A stretch of 64,000 nt of DNA from Trichoplax sp. H2 (Eukaryota; Placozoa; Uniplacotomia; Trichoplacea): assembly GCA_003344405.1 (NCBI GenBank), contig NOWV01000181.1, positions 1 through 64,000 of the forward strand, in the 5' to 3' direction. Position numbers and translations under genes: made by a program. The notes beneath the pieces are model-generated. The model searched no databases. It was not told the DNA's origin and was given only the letters and a program-made list of their open reading frames with translations. The first letter of the stretch is position 1, and the number at the start of each line of letters is the position of its first letter. Positions 1 to 11,937 of the stretch are shown piece after piece.

Positions 1-741
1 ACTCGGATTTAGTACTCCTATGTAAAGTGAAATTGAGCGAAAGCCATTCTTAGATATGGATTCATATACGCGTTCTTTACCATCATTTCCTGTAATACTG
101 GCTACTTCGATACTATTAATTTCTTTCCAATTTGGAAGCATATCCAAATCATTTTTGGTGATTTTGTGCACGATGATAGCTGCAGCATGTGTGTAGCCTT
201 TTCTTTCTGCTAATACTAACGCAAATTCTGGCAGTATGTAACCGACACCTTTGCCTGATGCACTCTTTAGTACAGATACTTCATCAAGATAAACTATTCG
301 ATCGATGCCACCATATTGATGCCATGGTGTTGTTTTAAATAGTTCTACAAGAGCATTAAGAAGTGGGACAAGTTTACTACCACAGCGGTCATACGATTCC
401 TGTCCATGGGTAACATTTATTGCTGTGGATAATGAATAAGCTACATGAACACCTATCATTTGGCCTTGTCTATTACGAGCTATGCATCCAATTCTACTCT
501 CAACACTTTCTTGACAGGAAAAAGTAGAATCTTCAAGATATTCATCAGCAGACATACTTATACTTCTATAAAATGGATTGCTAGCCATACATTGTGCACT
601 AATTCGACTTGCTTCAGCGATATCGCTCTTTTCCATTATATGATAGGAAATTTTATTCTTGCAGTCGTATAAATAGTTCTCATTTCCGGATCTAAATTGC
701 CGTAGAAGCTGATCATACCATGCTAAATCTTTTCTAAACAT
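1..741 (-). CDS. GNAT-family N-acetyltransferase-like protein, copy 1 (3' end cut by window edge)
   Basis: Reading leftwards from the ATG at 739-741, the frame is open to base 1, giving 247 codons beginning MFRKDLAWYDQLLRQF. It aligns along its whole length with the 249-residue gene at 4598-5347, so only about two residues and the stop are missing. A stretch near residues 50-105 (SAQCMASNPFYR, then a central IARNRQGQMIGVHVAYSL strand) resembles invertebrate arylalkylamine-acetyltransferase-like GNATs. The acetyl-CoA loop appears as VLKSASGKGVGYILPE. A GNAT moves an acetyl or acyl group from CoA to an amine; the substrate cannot be read from the sequence. No introns. The pairing with its neighbour shows local duplication. 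The fold call is fairly safe; aaNAT-like is an inference. Confidence 0.72.
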   Translation of the reverse strand, partial: MFRKDLAWYDQLLRQFRSGNENYLYDCKNKISYHIMEKSDIAEASRISAQCMASNPFYRSISMSADEYLEDSTFSCQESVESRIGCIARNRQGQMIGVHVAYSLSTAINVTHGQESYDRCGSKLVPLLNALVELFKTTPWHQYGGIDRIVYLDEVSVLKSASGKGVGYILPEFALVLAERKGYTHAAAIIVHKITKNDLDMLPNWKEINSIEVASITGNDGKERVYESISKNGFRSISLYIGVLNPS

Positions 742-2458
742 TTCGGCTGGTAATTAATTAAAGAATAAAAATTGGAGTTATTTTCACGAACGGCTATGAT
801 ACACATAATACTAGATCGTTTATGGTGGCATAAACTCTCTTCTAGTGGTGCTAACGAATTGTTACACTAATTTTAGTTAACGATAAAAGAATCTATTTTT
901 CGATTCAATAGATTTGTGTTAAATCTCTGAATGACTGCTAGCATTATTTCAGTTGAGTAATCAAACTTTCCGGCATAAGTTACTATCATAGTATAGTATT
1001 ACCTTGAATTTGGTTTCCTATTTAGTTTTGCGTTGATTCTATTAATATAGATGACGAAATTGGTCATTAATTTTACAAGATTGAGGATAATTTACAGTCT
1101 TACTTGTTAAGAATAGATTAATGCCTAATTTATCGCCTTAATCTAACAGCTATCTATGTAGAAGGTCCTATAGGATATGCTACAATCTTGAACTAGTTAT
1201 CTTATTGAATAATACCTTAAATCTATTAAGACGAAGGCAAGATCTAGAATTGATTTAATGGTTGACTTGATAGGACTAGTGAACTTTGTTGCATTTAATG
1301 AATACCTTGTCTTACCGTTTTAACTAATTCAATTATAAGTATAACATATGATAATATTGAAAACGCCAAAGTCTTGAATTAGTCTATTCTGTTTAACTTT
1401 ACTTTGATTATATCAGAAGAACAACGTAATTCGTCACCAATCTTTATGATCGACAACTGAATAATCTTCTTGGCCTTCAAAGCTTGTATTAAAAAGTCTG
1501 TACTTATCGTACAATACAAGTATACCAGAATTTCGAATTCTGGTAAAAGGTACTGAGTTCTGCTAGGCAACCAAGGTGCAGTTCACCGCTACTTCTTGCT
1601 ATTTATGTATACTCTTCAATGTCGCCAGCTTTTATCCTTAGACTTGTTTTTATACTTAACGGTGATAAATAGAGCCATCATTGTTCTCAAGGCGTTGTTT
1701 ATGATGTAGAGCGTCTAAGATACGTGATCATTAAACATTCTTGTCTATAACAATATAGCAATTTCTAGTTCTGTACTGATTTTATTTATGCATGTATGCT
1801 TTTGAATAATGCAGCTTATTATCTATAGTATCCAGAATAAAATTATCGCATTACGTTTCAATTAAAATTAGCATAATTTCTATATAGTTTAATTCAATGC
1901 TATTAAGCTAAGTAAGTAGATACTTTTAATCAGCAATGCTTTTTCGCTTATTTTATTTAATAATTTTGCGAATTGCTTACGATGTAGTAATTATTCCATT
2001 CTTATACCATTAAAGTGGTAGTTAATAAATGAAGAGTCGTATGTATTGTTGGTTGTAGCTCAGAATTCGTGTTACCATTGTTTAAGATTTAGTTACTGAT
2101 AAAATTTGAACACCTAGATATTATAGAGTGTGAACTTTAATAATTGGTGGCAAGTACATTAAAGTAAATTATTATTTACTGATTAAGTTTTGATTTTTAT
2201 GTGGTCGTAAAGGTCACGGTTTATCATGTTAAAATGAAAATGATTAGGATGATAATTGCTAAATATTAAGACTAGAGGTCGAATTTGTAATGGCTTTCCT
2301 TTTGGTGTGGTCGGCAAATTTTACTATTTGAATATTAGTGTACCTTGCTAGATCGGATTATTCAGATTATCAGCCTCAAATTATTAACGTTTTAAATTAG
2401 ATTCTAAATGATTTCCAGACTAACAGTTTATGAGTATCTGAAATTATTATTGTTTGAT
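742..2458. other. Intergenic AT-rich sequence
   Basis: Upstream of GNAT copy 1. I see no exon with flanking splice signals, no RNA gene and no long repeat. Short open frames here have no family resemblance. Confidence 0.5.
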
Positions 2459-2463
2459 GGTGT

Positions 2464-2497
2464 ATTAAAAATTAAAATTAAAATTAAAATTAAAATA
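2464..2497. repeat. (ATTAAA)n microsatellite
   Basis: About five to six perfect six-base units, followed by a degenerate ATT-rich stretch. The matching sequence on the other side of the gap (from 3716) lacks this expansion, so it is probably polymorphic. Confidence 0.8.
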
Positions 2498-2513
2498 TTA
2501 AAATTATTATTAT

Positions 2514-2775
2514 GTATTAAAATTAGCTCATGCATTATCTACTTGTCATCTTTTAAAATTAGATTTGATTCCTGAATTACAATTTATTAGCGTTTTGAAT
2601 TTATTAAATCTTTGTATCTTAAACGTAGTTTTAAAGAAGGTCTAGAAGGCGTTCTTGATGACTTTTACTGACCATCATTGAAATATTATACGACAGTTCC
2701 CGCATATCAATCAAGTGTAAAAGAAAGCTCAGGACATAAATTTGAGTAATTCTATCCAGAATTTTTGTGTGTCCT
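2514..2775 (+). repeat. Direct-repeat segment A (first copy)
   Basis: About 260 bp, nearly identical to 3716-3977. Here it is followed by an LTR-like insertion; in the other copy it runs straight into segment B. Best read as one allele of a single locus, with a true duplication as the alternative. Confidence 0.75.
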
Positions 2776-3157
2776 TGTCACACACCACTAGTGACAAAGT
2801 AGTCTACACACGCCAATCCTTGCGTAGAACGCCACTTACTAACTTAAAGAGGCGAGATTAGCTATATCACCAAATAATTCAGTTCCAACGACGTTTACTA
2901 TGGTATAATTATAGCGTCACAGATGATGTAGACGAGATAGTCAGAGATTTACTATCATTTATTACTGAAGGAATCTTGGCACCCAAGATTATAGTCTTTA
3001 CAATTAAATATCAATTGAAAAACTAGTTGACTATCTAACCGACTAACGAACTAAAAAGGAATCTTCATTAGGACGAGCTTACGCATCGTAACAACTATCT
3101 AACCGACTAACGAACTAAAACGGAATCTTCATTAGGACGAGCTTACGCATCGTAACA
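2776..3157 (+). mobile_element. Solo-LTR-like insertion, family A
   Basis: A 382-bp block beginning TGTCACACACC and ending CGTAACA, bounded by the five-base direct repeat GTCCT (2771-2775 and 3158-3162). The sequence without it is present at 3973-3977, where segments A and B are joined across a single GTCCT. TG...CA termini plus a 5-bp target duplication fit an LTR. No coding sequence lies inside. Its last part is a 64-bp unit repeated twice (3031-3094 and 3095-3157). A short non-autonomous DNA transposon cannot be fully excluded. Confidence 0.65.
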
Positions 3158-3363
3158 GTCCTTCTAACTATATTCATATAAATTAGCAGAATAAAACAAT
3201 ATATAGATTTATGATGATGTATGTAGGTACTTTATTGGTTGCTATGCCAAAGTATCTCAAAAATATTACAGCAGCCATAATTTCTGGTGAAACTATTTTA
3301 TTGCGTGTGCATAAAAATTGATACGCTTACCAAGTATTTAGAGTTAGTTACAATACACAAGAC
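3158..3363 (+). repeat. Direct-repeat segment B (first copy)
   Basis: About 205 bp nearly identical to 3973-4178. It ends at the N gap, whereas the second copy continues into the GNAT copy 2 flank. Confidence 0.75.
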
Positions 3364-3383
3364 NNNNNNNNNNNNNNNNNNNN
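3364..3383. other. Assembly gap of 20 N (gap 1)
   Basis: Run of N. Sequence on both sides repeats the same locus (segments A and B plus family-A insertions), so this looks like a join between allelic contigs. Confidence 0.95.
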
Positions 3384-3712
3384 CAGGAGTTTCTGACGAG
3401 ACTATAAAAGGCTGGTGCCTGAAGATTCCTTTTTAGTTCGTTAGTCGGTTAGATAGTCAACTAGTTTTTCAATTGATATTTAATTGTAAAGACTATAATC
3501 TTGGGTGCCAAGATTCCTTCAGTAATAAATGATAGTAAATCTCTGACTATCTCGTCTACATCATCTGTGACGCTATAATTATACCATAGTATTCGGTCGT
3601 TGGAACTGAATTATTTGGTGATATAGCTAATCTCGCCTCTTTAAGTTAGTAAGTGGCGTTCTCCGCAAGGATTGGCGTGTGTAGACTACTTTGTCACTAG
3701 TGGTGTGTGACA
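3384..3712 (-). mobile_element. Solo-LTR-like insertion, family A, reversed and truncated by the gap
   Basis: Bases from about 3430 to 3712 are the reverse complement of 2776-3063, ending ...GGTGTGTGACA at 3712 and followed by GGTGT, the five bases also seen uninterrupted at 2459-2463. The inner end (3384-3428) differs from the first copy, so it is a variant tail or internal retroelement sequence. The other terminus is lost in the gap. Confidence 0.6.
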
Positions 3713-3715
3713 GGT

Positions 3716-4178
3716 GTATTAAAATTAGCTCATGCATTATCTACTTGTCATCTTTTAAAATTAGATTTGATTCCTGAATTACCATTTATTAGCGTTTTGA
3801 ATTTATTAAATCTTTGTGTCTTAAACGTAGTTTTAAAGAAGGTCTAGAAGGCGTTGTTGATGACTTTTGCTGACCATCATTGAAATATTATACGACAGTT
3901 CCCGTTTATCAATCAAGTGTAAAATAAAGCTTAGGACATAAATTTGAGTAATTCTATCCAGAATTTTTATGTGTCCTTCTAGCTATATTCATATAAATTA
4001 GCAGAATAAAACAATATATAGATTTATGATGGTGTATGTAGGTACTTTATTGGTTGCTATGCCAAAGTATCTCAAAAATATTACAGCAGCCATAATTTCT
4101 GGTGAAACTATTTTATTACGTGTACATAAAAATTGATACGCTTGCCAAGTATTTAGAGTTAGTTACAATACACAAGAC
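3716..4178 (+). repeat. Second copy of segments A and B, without insertion between them
   Basis: Joins segment A to segment B across one GTCCT (3973-3977) and so represents the empty site for the insertion at 2776-3157. It is continuous with the sequence leading to GNAT copy 2. Confidence 0.75.
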
Positions 4179-4597
4179 TTTGCTCATGTTTTAACACACT
4201 TTTATTTTGCCCTAAGTTATATGCCATTTTGCAAGTAGAGAGATAATTGGTCATAATTTAAGCCACGCTATACCTACAATATTTAGTGCTGCAGGACTTG
4301 GAAACGTTAATTGAACACAACCAAAATATGAAATTTTTTTACGAAATGGCATTAAAAAATCTCATGGTTAAGAAAAGGAGTTCAATACTTTTACTTTAGC
4401 AATGCTTTCCTTTACAAGTATTAAGTAATAAATAGTTTCCATTGCAAACGCAGGTGTCCTGGAGAATTGTCATAATAATTTTATAGTTTGCGATAATTTA
4501 ATCTTTCTATACAGGATAATATGAGCTCAATATCTTTACATGTACTAATAGTTGTAGTCCTACTTTCTGTTACTCTACTATATAATCAACACTATAA
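4179..4597. other. Intergenic sequence downstream of GNAT copy 2
   Basis: AT-rich, with no gene, RNA or repeat that I can support. Confidence 0.5.
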
Positions 4598-5347
4598 TTA
4601 CAATTTACTCGGATTCAATGCTAGCATATATAGCTGAATTGAGCGTATACCTTGCCTGGCTATGGATTCAAATGCTTTTTCTTTACCATCGTTTCCGGCT
4701 ATACTAGCTACATCGATGCTGTTAATAACTTTCCAATTTGGAAGTACATTCGCATCTCCCTCCAAGATCTTTTCGGTAGTGATACCGGTAATATGGGTAT
4801 AACCTTGTCGTTGAGCTAATGCTACGGAAATTTCGGGCAAAATAAATCCAATACCTATACCAGAAGCGCTCTTAAGAACAGCTAAATCATCAATATACGC
4901 TATTCGTTGTGGATCTCCATATTCATGCCATGGTGTTGTTTTAAGTAGTTGCACAAGAGCATTTAGAAATGGAGTAAATTTTTGACCACATCGCTCAAAT
5001 GATTCTTGACCATACGTAACATTAATCGCTGTGAATAAAGAGTAAACCAGATTTATTCCTACCATATTTCCATGACTATCTCGAGCTACACTTGAAATGC
5101 CAGCATCAGCAGCTATTTGACATGTTACAACAATATCTTTAAGATATTCTTCAGCAGACATTCCAATGGCTAGATAGAATGGATTGCGAGCCATACATTG
5201 TGAACCAACTTGGCTTGCTTCAGAAATATCGCTTTTTTGCAATGCATAATAGGTAATTTTATTCTTAGGGTCGTATAAGTAGTCATTGTTGTTATCTATA
5301 AATTGCTTACAAAGTTGTTGATACCAAGCCAAATCTTTTCTAATCAT
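4598..5347 (-). CDS. GNAT-family N-acetyltransferase-like protein, copy 2 (complete)
   Basis: Intronless 249-residue frame from the ATG at 5345-5347 to the TAA at 4598-4600. Residues 52-100 (MARNPFYLAIGMSAEEYL, then GISSVARDSHGNMVGINL) match the N-terminal half of aaNAT-like GNATs. Residues 156-171 (AVLKSASGIGIGFILPE) are in the place of motif A, the acetyl-CoA pyrophosphate loop; the usual Q/R before the first G is replaced by S-A-S. After that comes a helix and LAQRQGYTHI, as in GNAT motif B. Between these, residues 105-150 form a longer insertion than usual. Probable role: CoA-dependent acetylation of a small amine in the cytosol; the substrate is unknown. It is a paralogue of 1-741 in the same orientation. 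Confidence 0.78.
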   Translation of the reverse strand: MIRKDLAWYQQLCKQFIDNNNDYLYDPKNKITYYALQKSDISEASQVGSQCMARNPFYLAIGMSAEEYLKDIVVTCQIAADAGISSVARDSHGNMVGINLVYSLFTAINVTYGQESFERCGQKFTPFLNALVQLLKTTPWHEYGDPQRIAYIDDLAVLKSASGIGIGFILPEISVALAQRQGYTHITGITTEKILEGDANVLPNWKVINSIDVASIAGNDGKEKAFESIARQGIRSIQLYMLALNPSKL

Positions 5348-7426
5348 TATGGCTATGGATAAAAATACAACATTAATGATTCATATCTCAAGGATCTTAA
5401 ACGGTCATCAGTCAGTTAAACACACACTATTCAAGTAAGATGGAATTCGGAATAAACTATGATAATAGTGATCTAAACGATGCTAGATATTAATTGTATG
5501 CGAATTAATAAATCTACGTATGCAAGATACAGATTCGAACTAGATCGATTTAATGCACTACAATGCGTAGTTTGGGCTATAGCGGAGCTTCTTAATGTAA
5601 TGGTAATAAAATTGTGAATTTGAATGACTTCCAGTAGGAGTCTTTGTAGCACTAATTTGTTACCGTCTATTATTTGTTGTACTGTAATAAAAAATTCTTC
5701 CATAGCAACTGACACTAATTAATCTTATTAATGCTCTTAAATGATTCTATGACGGTCAATAATGCTGTATTCATTTGGCTATTAAGTAAGACTTAAGTGT
5801 TGGAATTTTAAGATGCTTCGTCAATTTTAGCTATTATCGAAGAGTCAAATGAGTCTGATAGATCGCTGAATAAAATCATTTCTGGAGTACTATGACCTAA
5901 AAGCAGTTACGTTTAAGTTCTAATTAGATCCAGTAGTTAAAGAGCGCTCAATCCCAAAAACTTAAGAAATTTAGAGGTTTGTTTTGACGTACTAGTAAAC
6001 TTGTTGCAAAGCTATTTTGTGCCATCACTATGATAATATAGTGTTGATGACGACTTGGTTATTTCGCTTGATATAATTTTTATTAATTAGTTGAATATTA
6101 GTATTAATACTTTACTTAAGATTCATATTTGATGGTAATAACAGGATAATAAGAAATATAGTTAGCGTTAAAGGTTGATAAATATGTGAATCTTTTGGAG
6201 CTTTAGTAAATTAATTAAGGAGTTTATGTTTCATACTACTTTATTTTTTACCACAATACATCACCAGATGGAATATGGTTGAGCTATGAATTACTAAATT
6301 ATCACATAAATGCGATTATTTAGTCATCCATGTTACAACCTTAAATTTGTTTTTGAATTTCATCTTACTTGAATAGTAAGCAGGATAACAATATGCTATC
6401 ATCGATGGCAGTAATGGCTGATATAACAGTCCAATTAGTCTTTAATTCGATCTATAGTAGTAGCTAGTCTATCCACAAATCCCATAGAATCGGATGTTGA
6501 ATTACAAATACTATTTTATCTTACCTTATTCGTCAACAGAATAACCGGATGCGCAACTGACTTTAATGATCGGTAATTAACCTGTCGTCTTGAATTTAAT
6601 TATATTTGCTACTGAATTAACAACAGCAGTACTCAATTAGGGATTGCTAAAGAAAGGAGGTGGGACATAAAGCGGCTTTTCAGGGACAAAAATAGGAAAA
6701 TCGATTTTTATTGCTGATTCACTTATTATACCTGAAGACTGGAACCGTACCCTATACCGTTGCCAATCAACCTGTTGGTTACTTTGAGAGCGCCCTTGTT
6801 AACAGCATAATGTGCAGTTACTGACGTGTTTGCCATTTAAAATGACCAGAAAAATCAACGATGTCATTTTCATGGAGGAAAAGTTATTTCCTGTCCTTTT
6901 TTGTTTCCTTCAGCAGTCTCAGATACAAATAATTGTCAGCTTACGAAAACACTGCTAAATTTTTCGGTCTATTATCATCAGGTTAATTTTATCGTCATAG
7001 ATGAGAAAGCATACTCTCTTATGTAGTCAACATTGACCTTTAGACTTGCAATCTCATTAACTAAGATTGACAGCAATGCTGTTATTATCAATCATCCATA
7101 CCCTTTATAAACCAATCATCCCAGTCAGCAAAGTATCAGGAATATAGTTTTATATTAGTCTTATGTATTGTAGATTTGATGATGGCGTAGCAAGATTAAT
7201 TAATTATTGTATGTAAATAAACCCTATTCTACTAGAGGTTCAAAATTTGCATAATTCCGTTATTGTTTTGTTTAATGCTTTTATGCTTATCACGTCGCCG
7301 CTATTCTATTTGGTTTATGATGTCGAATTACCGATCTTCTCGAGCTCATGAACCTAATCCAAATCATGGTAATAATTCATTTGTATTTTCGATTCGAAAC
7401 GATAGCAAACTAAGTCCGTACAAACT
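5348..7426. other. Intergenic AT-rich sequence
   Basis: No convincing gene. An 80-codon open frame on the minus strand (5473-5715) resembles no family I know and lacks splice context. A short motif, AAATGATTCTATG plus GGTCAATAA (about 5737), recurs near 8745, suggesting degenerate dispersed repeats. Confidence 0.45.
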
Positions 7427-8030
7427 TGTGTAATGAAATGAAATATGTAGAAATCAAGCTACAAAACTTCTAATAAACTTTGATTCTACTTTCTTTACAC
7501 TCTGGTCGACTTAACGAAACTTTGATAGCAAATAAAATTGGGGAAACAACCGATCAGCAATTTATTAAGAAAATGTGAGAGAGATCAATCAAATAACCAT
7601 CCAAAAATTTAATTTTAAGTATTGTAAGTGTAGAAATGAAAAAACGGCAGAAATAAATCTGTTAACAAGCAAACAACTTAATAAAAAAAAAGAACGTTTT
7701 AACTTACAACAGTTCGACCTCGAAGGCCTTTAAATTTCAACAATTTCTTTAAAACAATCTTTCTTTTTACTTTTTACTCTAAAATTTCTGATTGCTCTAT
7801 CATTTATAGGCTTTGCAGAGCCCTCAATGGTATTTAAAACTAAACATTTAATAACTAATCACTTTTAAGGTCGATTTTAGAGAACTATTTTGCTCCACTT
7901 AAGAAAACAAAAATTATTCACAGTTCACACACAATTGACCTATGATTCCCTTACAAAACACTATAAACCAACAAACTAACTATAAAATACATCAAGTTTC
8001 ACTTCTAACATAATTCTTTATCATTAATAC
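7427..8030 (+). repeat. Dispersed 0.6-kb repeat, copy 1
   Basis: Closely similar, with small indels and in the same orientation, to 49228-49815. The shared block starts GTAATGAAATGAAAT, contains a CTCTGGTCGACTTAA segment and a TAGGCTTTGCAGAGCCCC segment, and ends near CACTATAAA. No open frame and no clear terminal repeats. Probably a decayed mobile element, type unknown. Confidence 0.65.
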
Positions 8031-8329
8031 AATATAAAAGTCAAAAAATTAACCTTTAAACATCAATACTTAGTCATAAAAATAAGAGTCTAACTACTTA
8101 ACAATCAGCACAACCTCTGCCCTTAGCCATCTTCTATTCTATTGTCTCAATTAAACTTTCCTAATGTAACTTTCATGTCACGTCATAAAATTCCAAAGTT
8201 TTAAATTCACGACAAATAGTTTAAATTTCAAAAATTAACTCTTGCAACATTTTCTATAAATTAAAATCCAAACATTATATCGAACACAGGTCAGACAGTA
8301 TACTCAGGTACAGTCGTAATGGATATATT

Positions 8330-8820
8330 AATTTTCCTGAAATAATATTTACCTTGATAGTATTAACATGTTGAAGAGATTCTTAGTTGGATTTTGTTAG
8401 TTAATTAATTTTCTAATATCCTATAGATCTTAAATAGATTTGTGCTTATGTTCACATCGTGCCCTACTCTATTTGATAGTTAAACATATAATTAATATGT
8501 TGTGTAGAATTGCAATAGGTTATTGTTATGAAATCATGTTGTGTATACAGTTTTACCATGCTTGTACCGATAAGATGATGCGATTTCTAATTTACTTTGT
8601 TAATTGATTGATAAATGATTCCATGGATCGTTAAAAAAATTTACTGATGACTTGACACTATGTCTTGTTATCCCAAATATCTTACCGTGCTTGTTCTGAT
8701 TACGTGATGTGATTTAAATAATTGTCTTCACTTTACTAATTAATTAACAAATGATTCTATGGATGGTCAATAAATTAACTCAGGAGTTTACATCGTGTCT
8801 TACTATACCTAATAATCTAT
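8330..8820 (+). repeat. Degenerate tandem repeat of about 130 bp
   Basis: Two clear units start at about 8553 (TTACCATGCTTGTACCGAT) and 8682 (TTACCGTGCTTGTTCTGAT). Both carry AAATGATTC-ATGGAT-GT-AA and end with a CTTGTTATCCC/CTTACTATACC segment. A third, weaker unit precedes them (end near 8470). Confidence 0.55.
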
Positions 8821-11034
8821 ATATATACCGGTAAAGTTGTGATAAATGTATTCATTTCCAAGCATAGTTCTGCCTTGATTTTACTAGTAACATAATACTA
8901 CCATCAATTGCTAAATTACTTTATAGATTGATAATTTTTTAGGTAACGTTATTCTCCCTGACTAACTAAACTGAATCCTTCGATAGATACAAATACCATA
9001 ATATCTGCTTGAATTGGCTATTTTACTTCAATTTTTCAATAATAGTATTAAAAAAGATGACAAGGTGGAAGATCAACTCTGATAACTGATTAGCCAATTT
9101 GATGAATCTTTATTGTTTAAGCTAATTAGTCAACAACTTTCACTGTTAATATTTCAATATCTTGTAAATTTTAACTTTTTACTCTTGGTCAAGTATTTTC
9201 ATATTCCATAACACAGATTTCAGCATTACCTCCCAAACTTATATTTTCATAAAACGACAATAAAATAGCAACGCTGTTATAATACATGTCTCGTTGCTTA
9301 TGCTTATAGTCATAGCTTTAAAATTAAATCATTGTCATCTTTACTCATGCAAAATGTTCTACATTGTTTTATTTCTGGCTATACCAATATTAGAATATAA
9401 TATAGCCGGCAAATGACTTAATGATGGGTGAAATATTTATCTTGAGGATATTATCCTCATTTGTTTTAGTTGAATTAAACAGATAAAAGCTCAGCACGCC
9501 TTGAATCTTGCTTAAATTACGATTATGCCATTATTAAATTAATTAAAAATAGTCAGATCGATGGAATAATTGTTTCAAAATAAATAGATGATGTCATTTA
9601 GGTATAACTGCCATGATGTTATGCTTTAGATGTCTCTCTATGTGATATGATATGAAACTGTTTGTAATCGGGTGACCATTCCTTTTGAAATCCTTTTAAA
9701 GTAGAAGAATTTAAAGTAGACTCCTTTAGACAGATTATTGCTGTGGATTCGTTATTATTTCTTCTTAATATCGTAAACAGTAATTACCTTATGTATCGGG
9801 TACCTTAATCATATCCTACACACCGTTGTTCGAACTTGCTTTAATAACCCTTGCAATTTACTATACCGTTACTACTTGTTTATTTACTTGCAGTCTTGTA
9901 ATTTTGAATAATCTTGTCGTAATGTTAATGTCTTTGATATTCGATGCATTTGTTGAAAACGATTCATTTTTTCTTACATAAGCGTAAATGTAACTTATAA
10001 GGCTAATCGATTCTGGATGTAATTCTTGATGCTAGTCTGTTTGATCAAATACAGTGCTAATAAATTGCTATTATAAAAAGCATAGGCAGGGATTAATAAA
10101 TCGGTTTTTAGCCTTTAAAAGACCCATATGAACTCGCTAATACATAAAGCATTGGTAGAAATTAATAGAAATAAGCAACTAATGAACAGATTTATATGAT
10201 ACAAATCAAGTAAATATGTCAGGTATGGAAGTGTAGCGGGATGATTAGAGGAAGCTGTAGAGAATTTTGCTTATAAATAGGAGCAATCATAGCCACATGT
10301 TGATTCTTTTGAAATAGTAGAATAAAGTGATATACGTGGGATAGTCATATTCTAAGATAGTTTTTAATTTCAGCTTATTATAGAATCGTCATAATTGAAG
10401 TTGTAGATTACTGCAGAATCTAATATGTTTGCTGGAACTAGTGCATATTTTAAAAAACTCTAAGCATTTTGGATTATAATTGTGGCGTTAAATCAGTTAT
10501 GACTATCGAGAAGAATTGTAATATGATTAGTATAAAGACAAATGCAGATTGTAAGCTTTAGATTAGTGAGAGACTAATGCAGATTGTAAGATGGTCATAG
10601 CCATAGATTCCGTGGCATTAACCCAGCTATGCTTATGGAAATGAACTATCCTATGATTAGCATTTCGCCAATAGATGTGAATCCAGTTGGACATGCATAC
10701 TAGCATATGATAGAATTTAGATTTGCTTATTTTATTGGGTTGCTACAATGAGCTTAATGATCATGCGTCCATGTATAGCATTTGACTATAGCCAAAGTAT
10801 GAAATCGGCTCATAGCAACTACGATATTTGAACGTCATAAATGAGAAGGACTTGCTTATAGGATGATTATGCTCCATAAGCTTGCCAATATCCAATAAAT
10901 TAGCGTCCATCTCTTGCTATACCTTGAATATAATTCAATTACATTGACTAGGTCAAGGACTATTTACGATACCCATCTAGAGCAATATCTTAAGCTAAAT
11001 CTTGAATATTTTTATTCTTCAGCAGCGGATATAA
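8821..11034. other. Intergenic AT-rich sequence
   Basis: No gene or RNA recognised. A short tandem copy of AATGCAGATTGTAAG occurs near 10545 and 10577. Nothing else can be supported. Confidence 0.45.
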
Positions 11035-11917
11035 TCTCAACTTACATCAATGTAATCGAATTTTATCACCGATAGGATGATGCAGAAACTACATCTACTA
11101 AACTCAAATATGTACAGTTTAATCGTAATATTGTCGATCAGGGAATGATGGCACCGACATATTTTCCAATGAGCTGCATTCGCACATCAAGCCATACGTA
11201 TAATCTACGCCAGCTAGCTAACTGATTGTGGCTCTAGAGGTTCTCTATCGAATACCAATAAATTTTCAATGCATCTCTAGTGATGCTCTATGAAAGTGGA
11301 TAGCCTGATGATGACCCTCTATCTACGGGTCCGGTCTATAGATTCTCCGTGTATTCTCTAACGATTCTCTATCGATCGATTAGCTGTAGAGGCTACTTAC
11401 GATTTCTGACGATCCTCTATCTATCTGGAATATAGGTATACGCATAGATCCTCTATGTTTTGGACTATATAGTTTTAATCCATTGATCCTCGATGTATTC
11501 CCTTGAGACCTTTCTCGATGTATTCCCTAGAGACCTTTGTCGATGTATTCCCTTGGGATCTCTCTCGATGTATTCCCTAGAGACCTTTCTCGATGTATTC
11601 CCTTGGGATCTCTCTCGATGTATTTCCTTAAAAGATCTGACTCGATGTATTCCCTAGAGACCTTCTCGATGTATTCCCTTGGGATCTCTCTCGATGTATT
11701 CCCTAAAGATCTGACTCGATGTATTCCCTAGAGACCTTTCTCGATGTATTCCCTTGGGATCTCTCTTCATGTATTCCCTAGAGACGTTTCTCGATGTCAT
11801 CCCTGAAAGATATTCCATCCATTCTCTAAATATTTCGTGCGTTACTTATCCAGCCTATTTTCAAGCTACCATATGATATACCAGTTACAAAATGTGTATG
11901 GTACCCTATATCCTATT
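11035..11917 (+). repeat. 0.9-kb duplicated block left of gap 2
   Basis: Starts CTCAACTTACATCAATGTAA, exactly as the sequence resumes after the gap at 11938. The two blocks are near-identical except for a 63-bp segment present here (about 11207-11276) and absent from the other, a few substitutions, and one minisatellite unit fewer. Most simply two alleles of one locus, laid end to end. Confidence 0.8.
11489..11814 (+). repeat. 25-bp minisatellite, 13 units
   Basis: Units begin CTCGATGTATTCCCT and end in one of two main tails, AGAGACCTTT or TGGGATCTCT, that largely alternate. Variant units end AAAGATCTGA. Because 25 is not a multiple of three, the reading frame shifts every unit, so the short open frames crossing it are not genes. 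Confidence 0.92.
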
Positions 11918-11937
11918 NNNNNNNNNNNNNNNNNNNN
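11918..11937. other. Assembly gap of 20 N (gap 2)
   Basis: Run of N. The sequence after it restarts at the equivalent of 11035. Confidence 0.95.

Noticed and set aside
2051-2070. GTAGCTCAG string resembling a tRNA D-arm
   Set aside because: No matching acceptor stem, anticodon arm or T-arm at the right spacing.
2776-3712. Long inverted repeat read as a fold-back DNA transposon with terminal arms
   Set aside because: The arms have separate target sites and the empty A-B junction at 3973 shows single-element insertions; the apparent palindrome comes from joining contigs.
5473-5715. 80-codon minus-strand open frame upstream of GNAT copy 2
   Set aside because: No recognisable domain or splice context; expected by chance in AT-rich DNA.
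11537-11731. Open frames across the minisatellite (also 12557-12739 and 12592-12861)
   Set aside because: They are translations of 25-bp repeat units; frame shifts each unit and no family matches.
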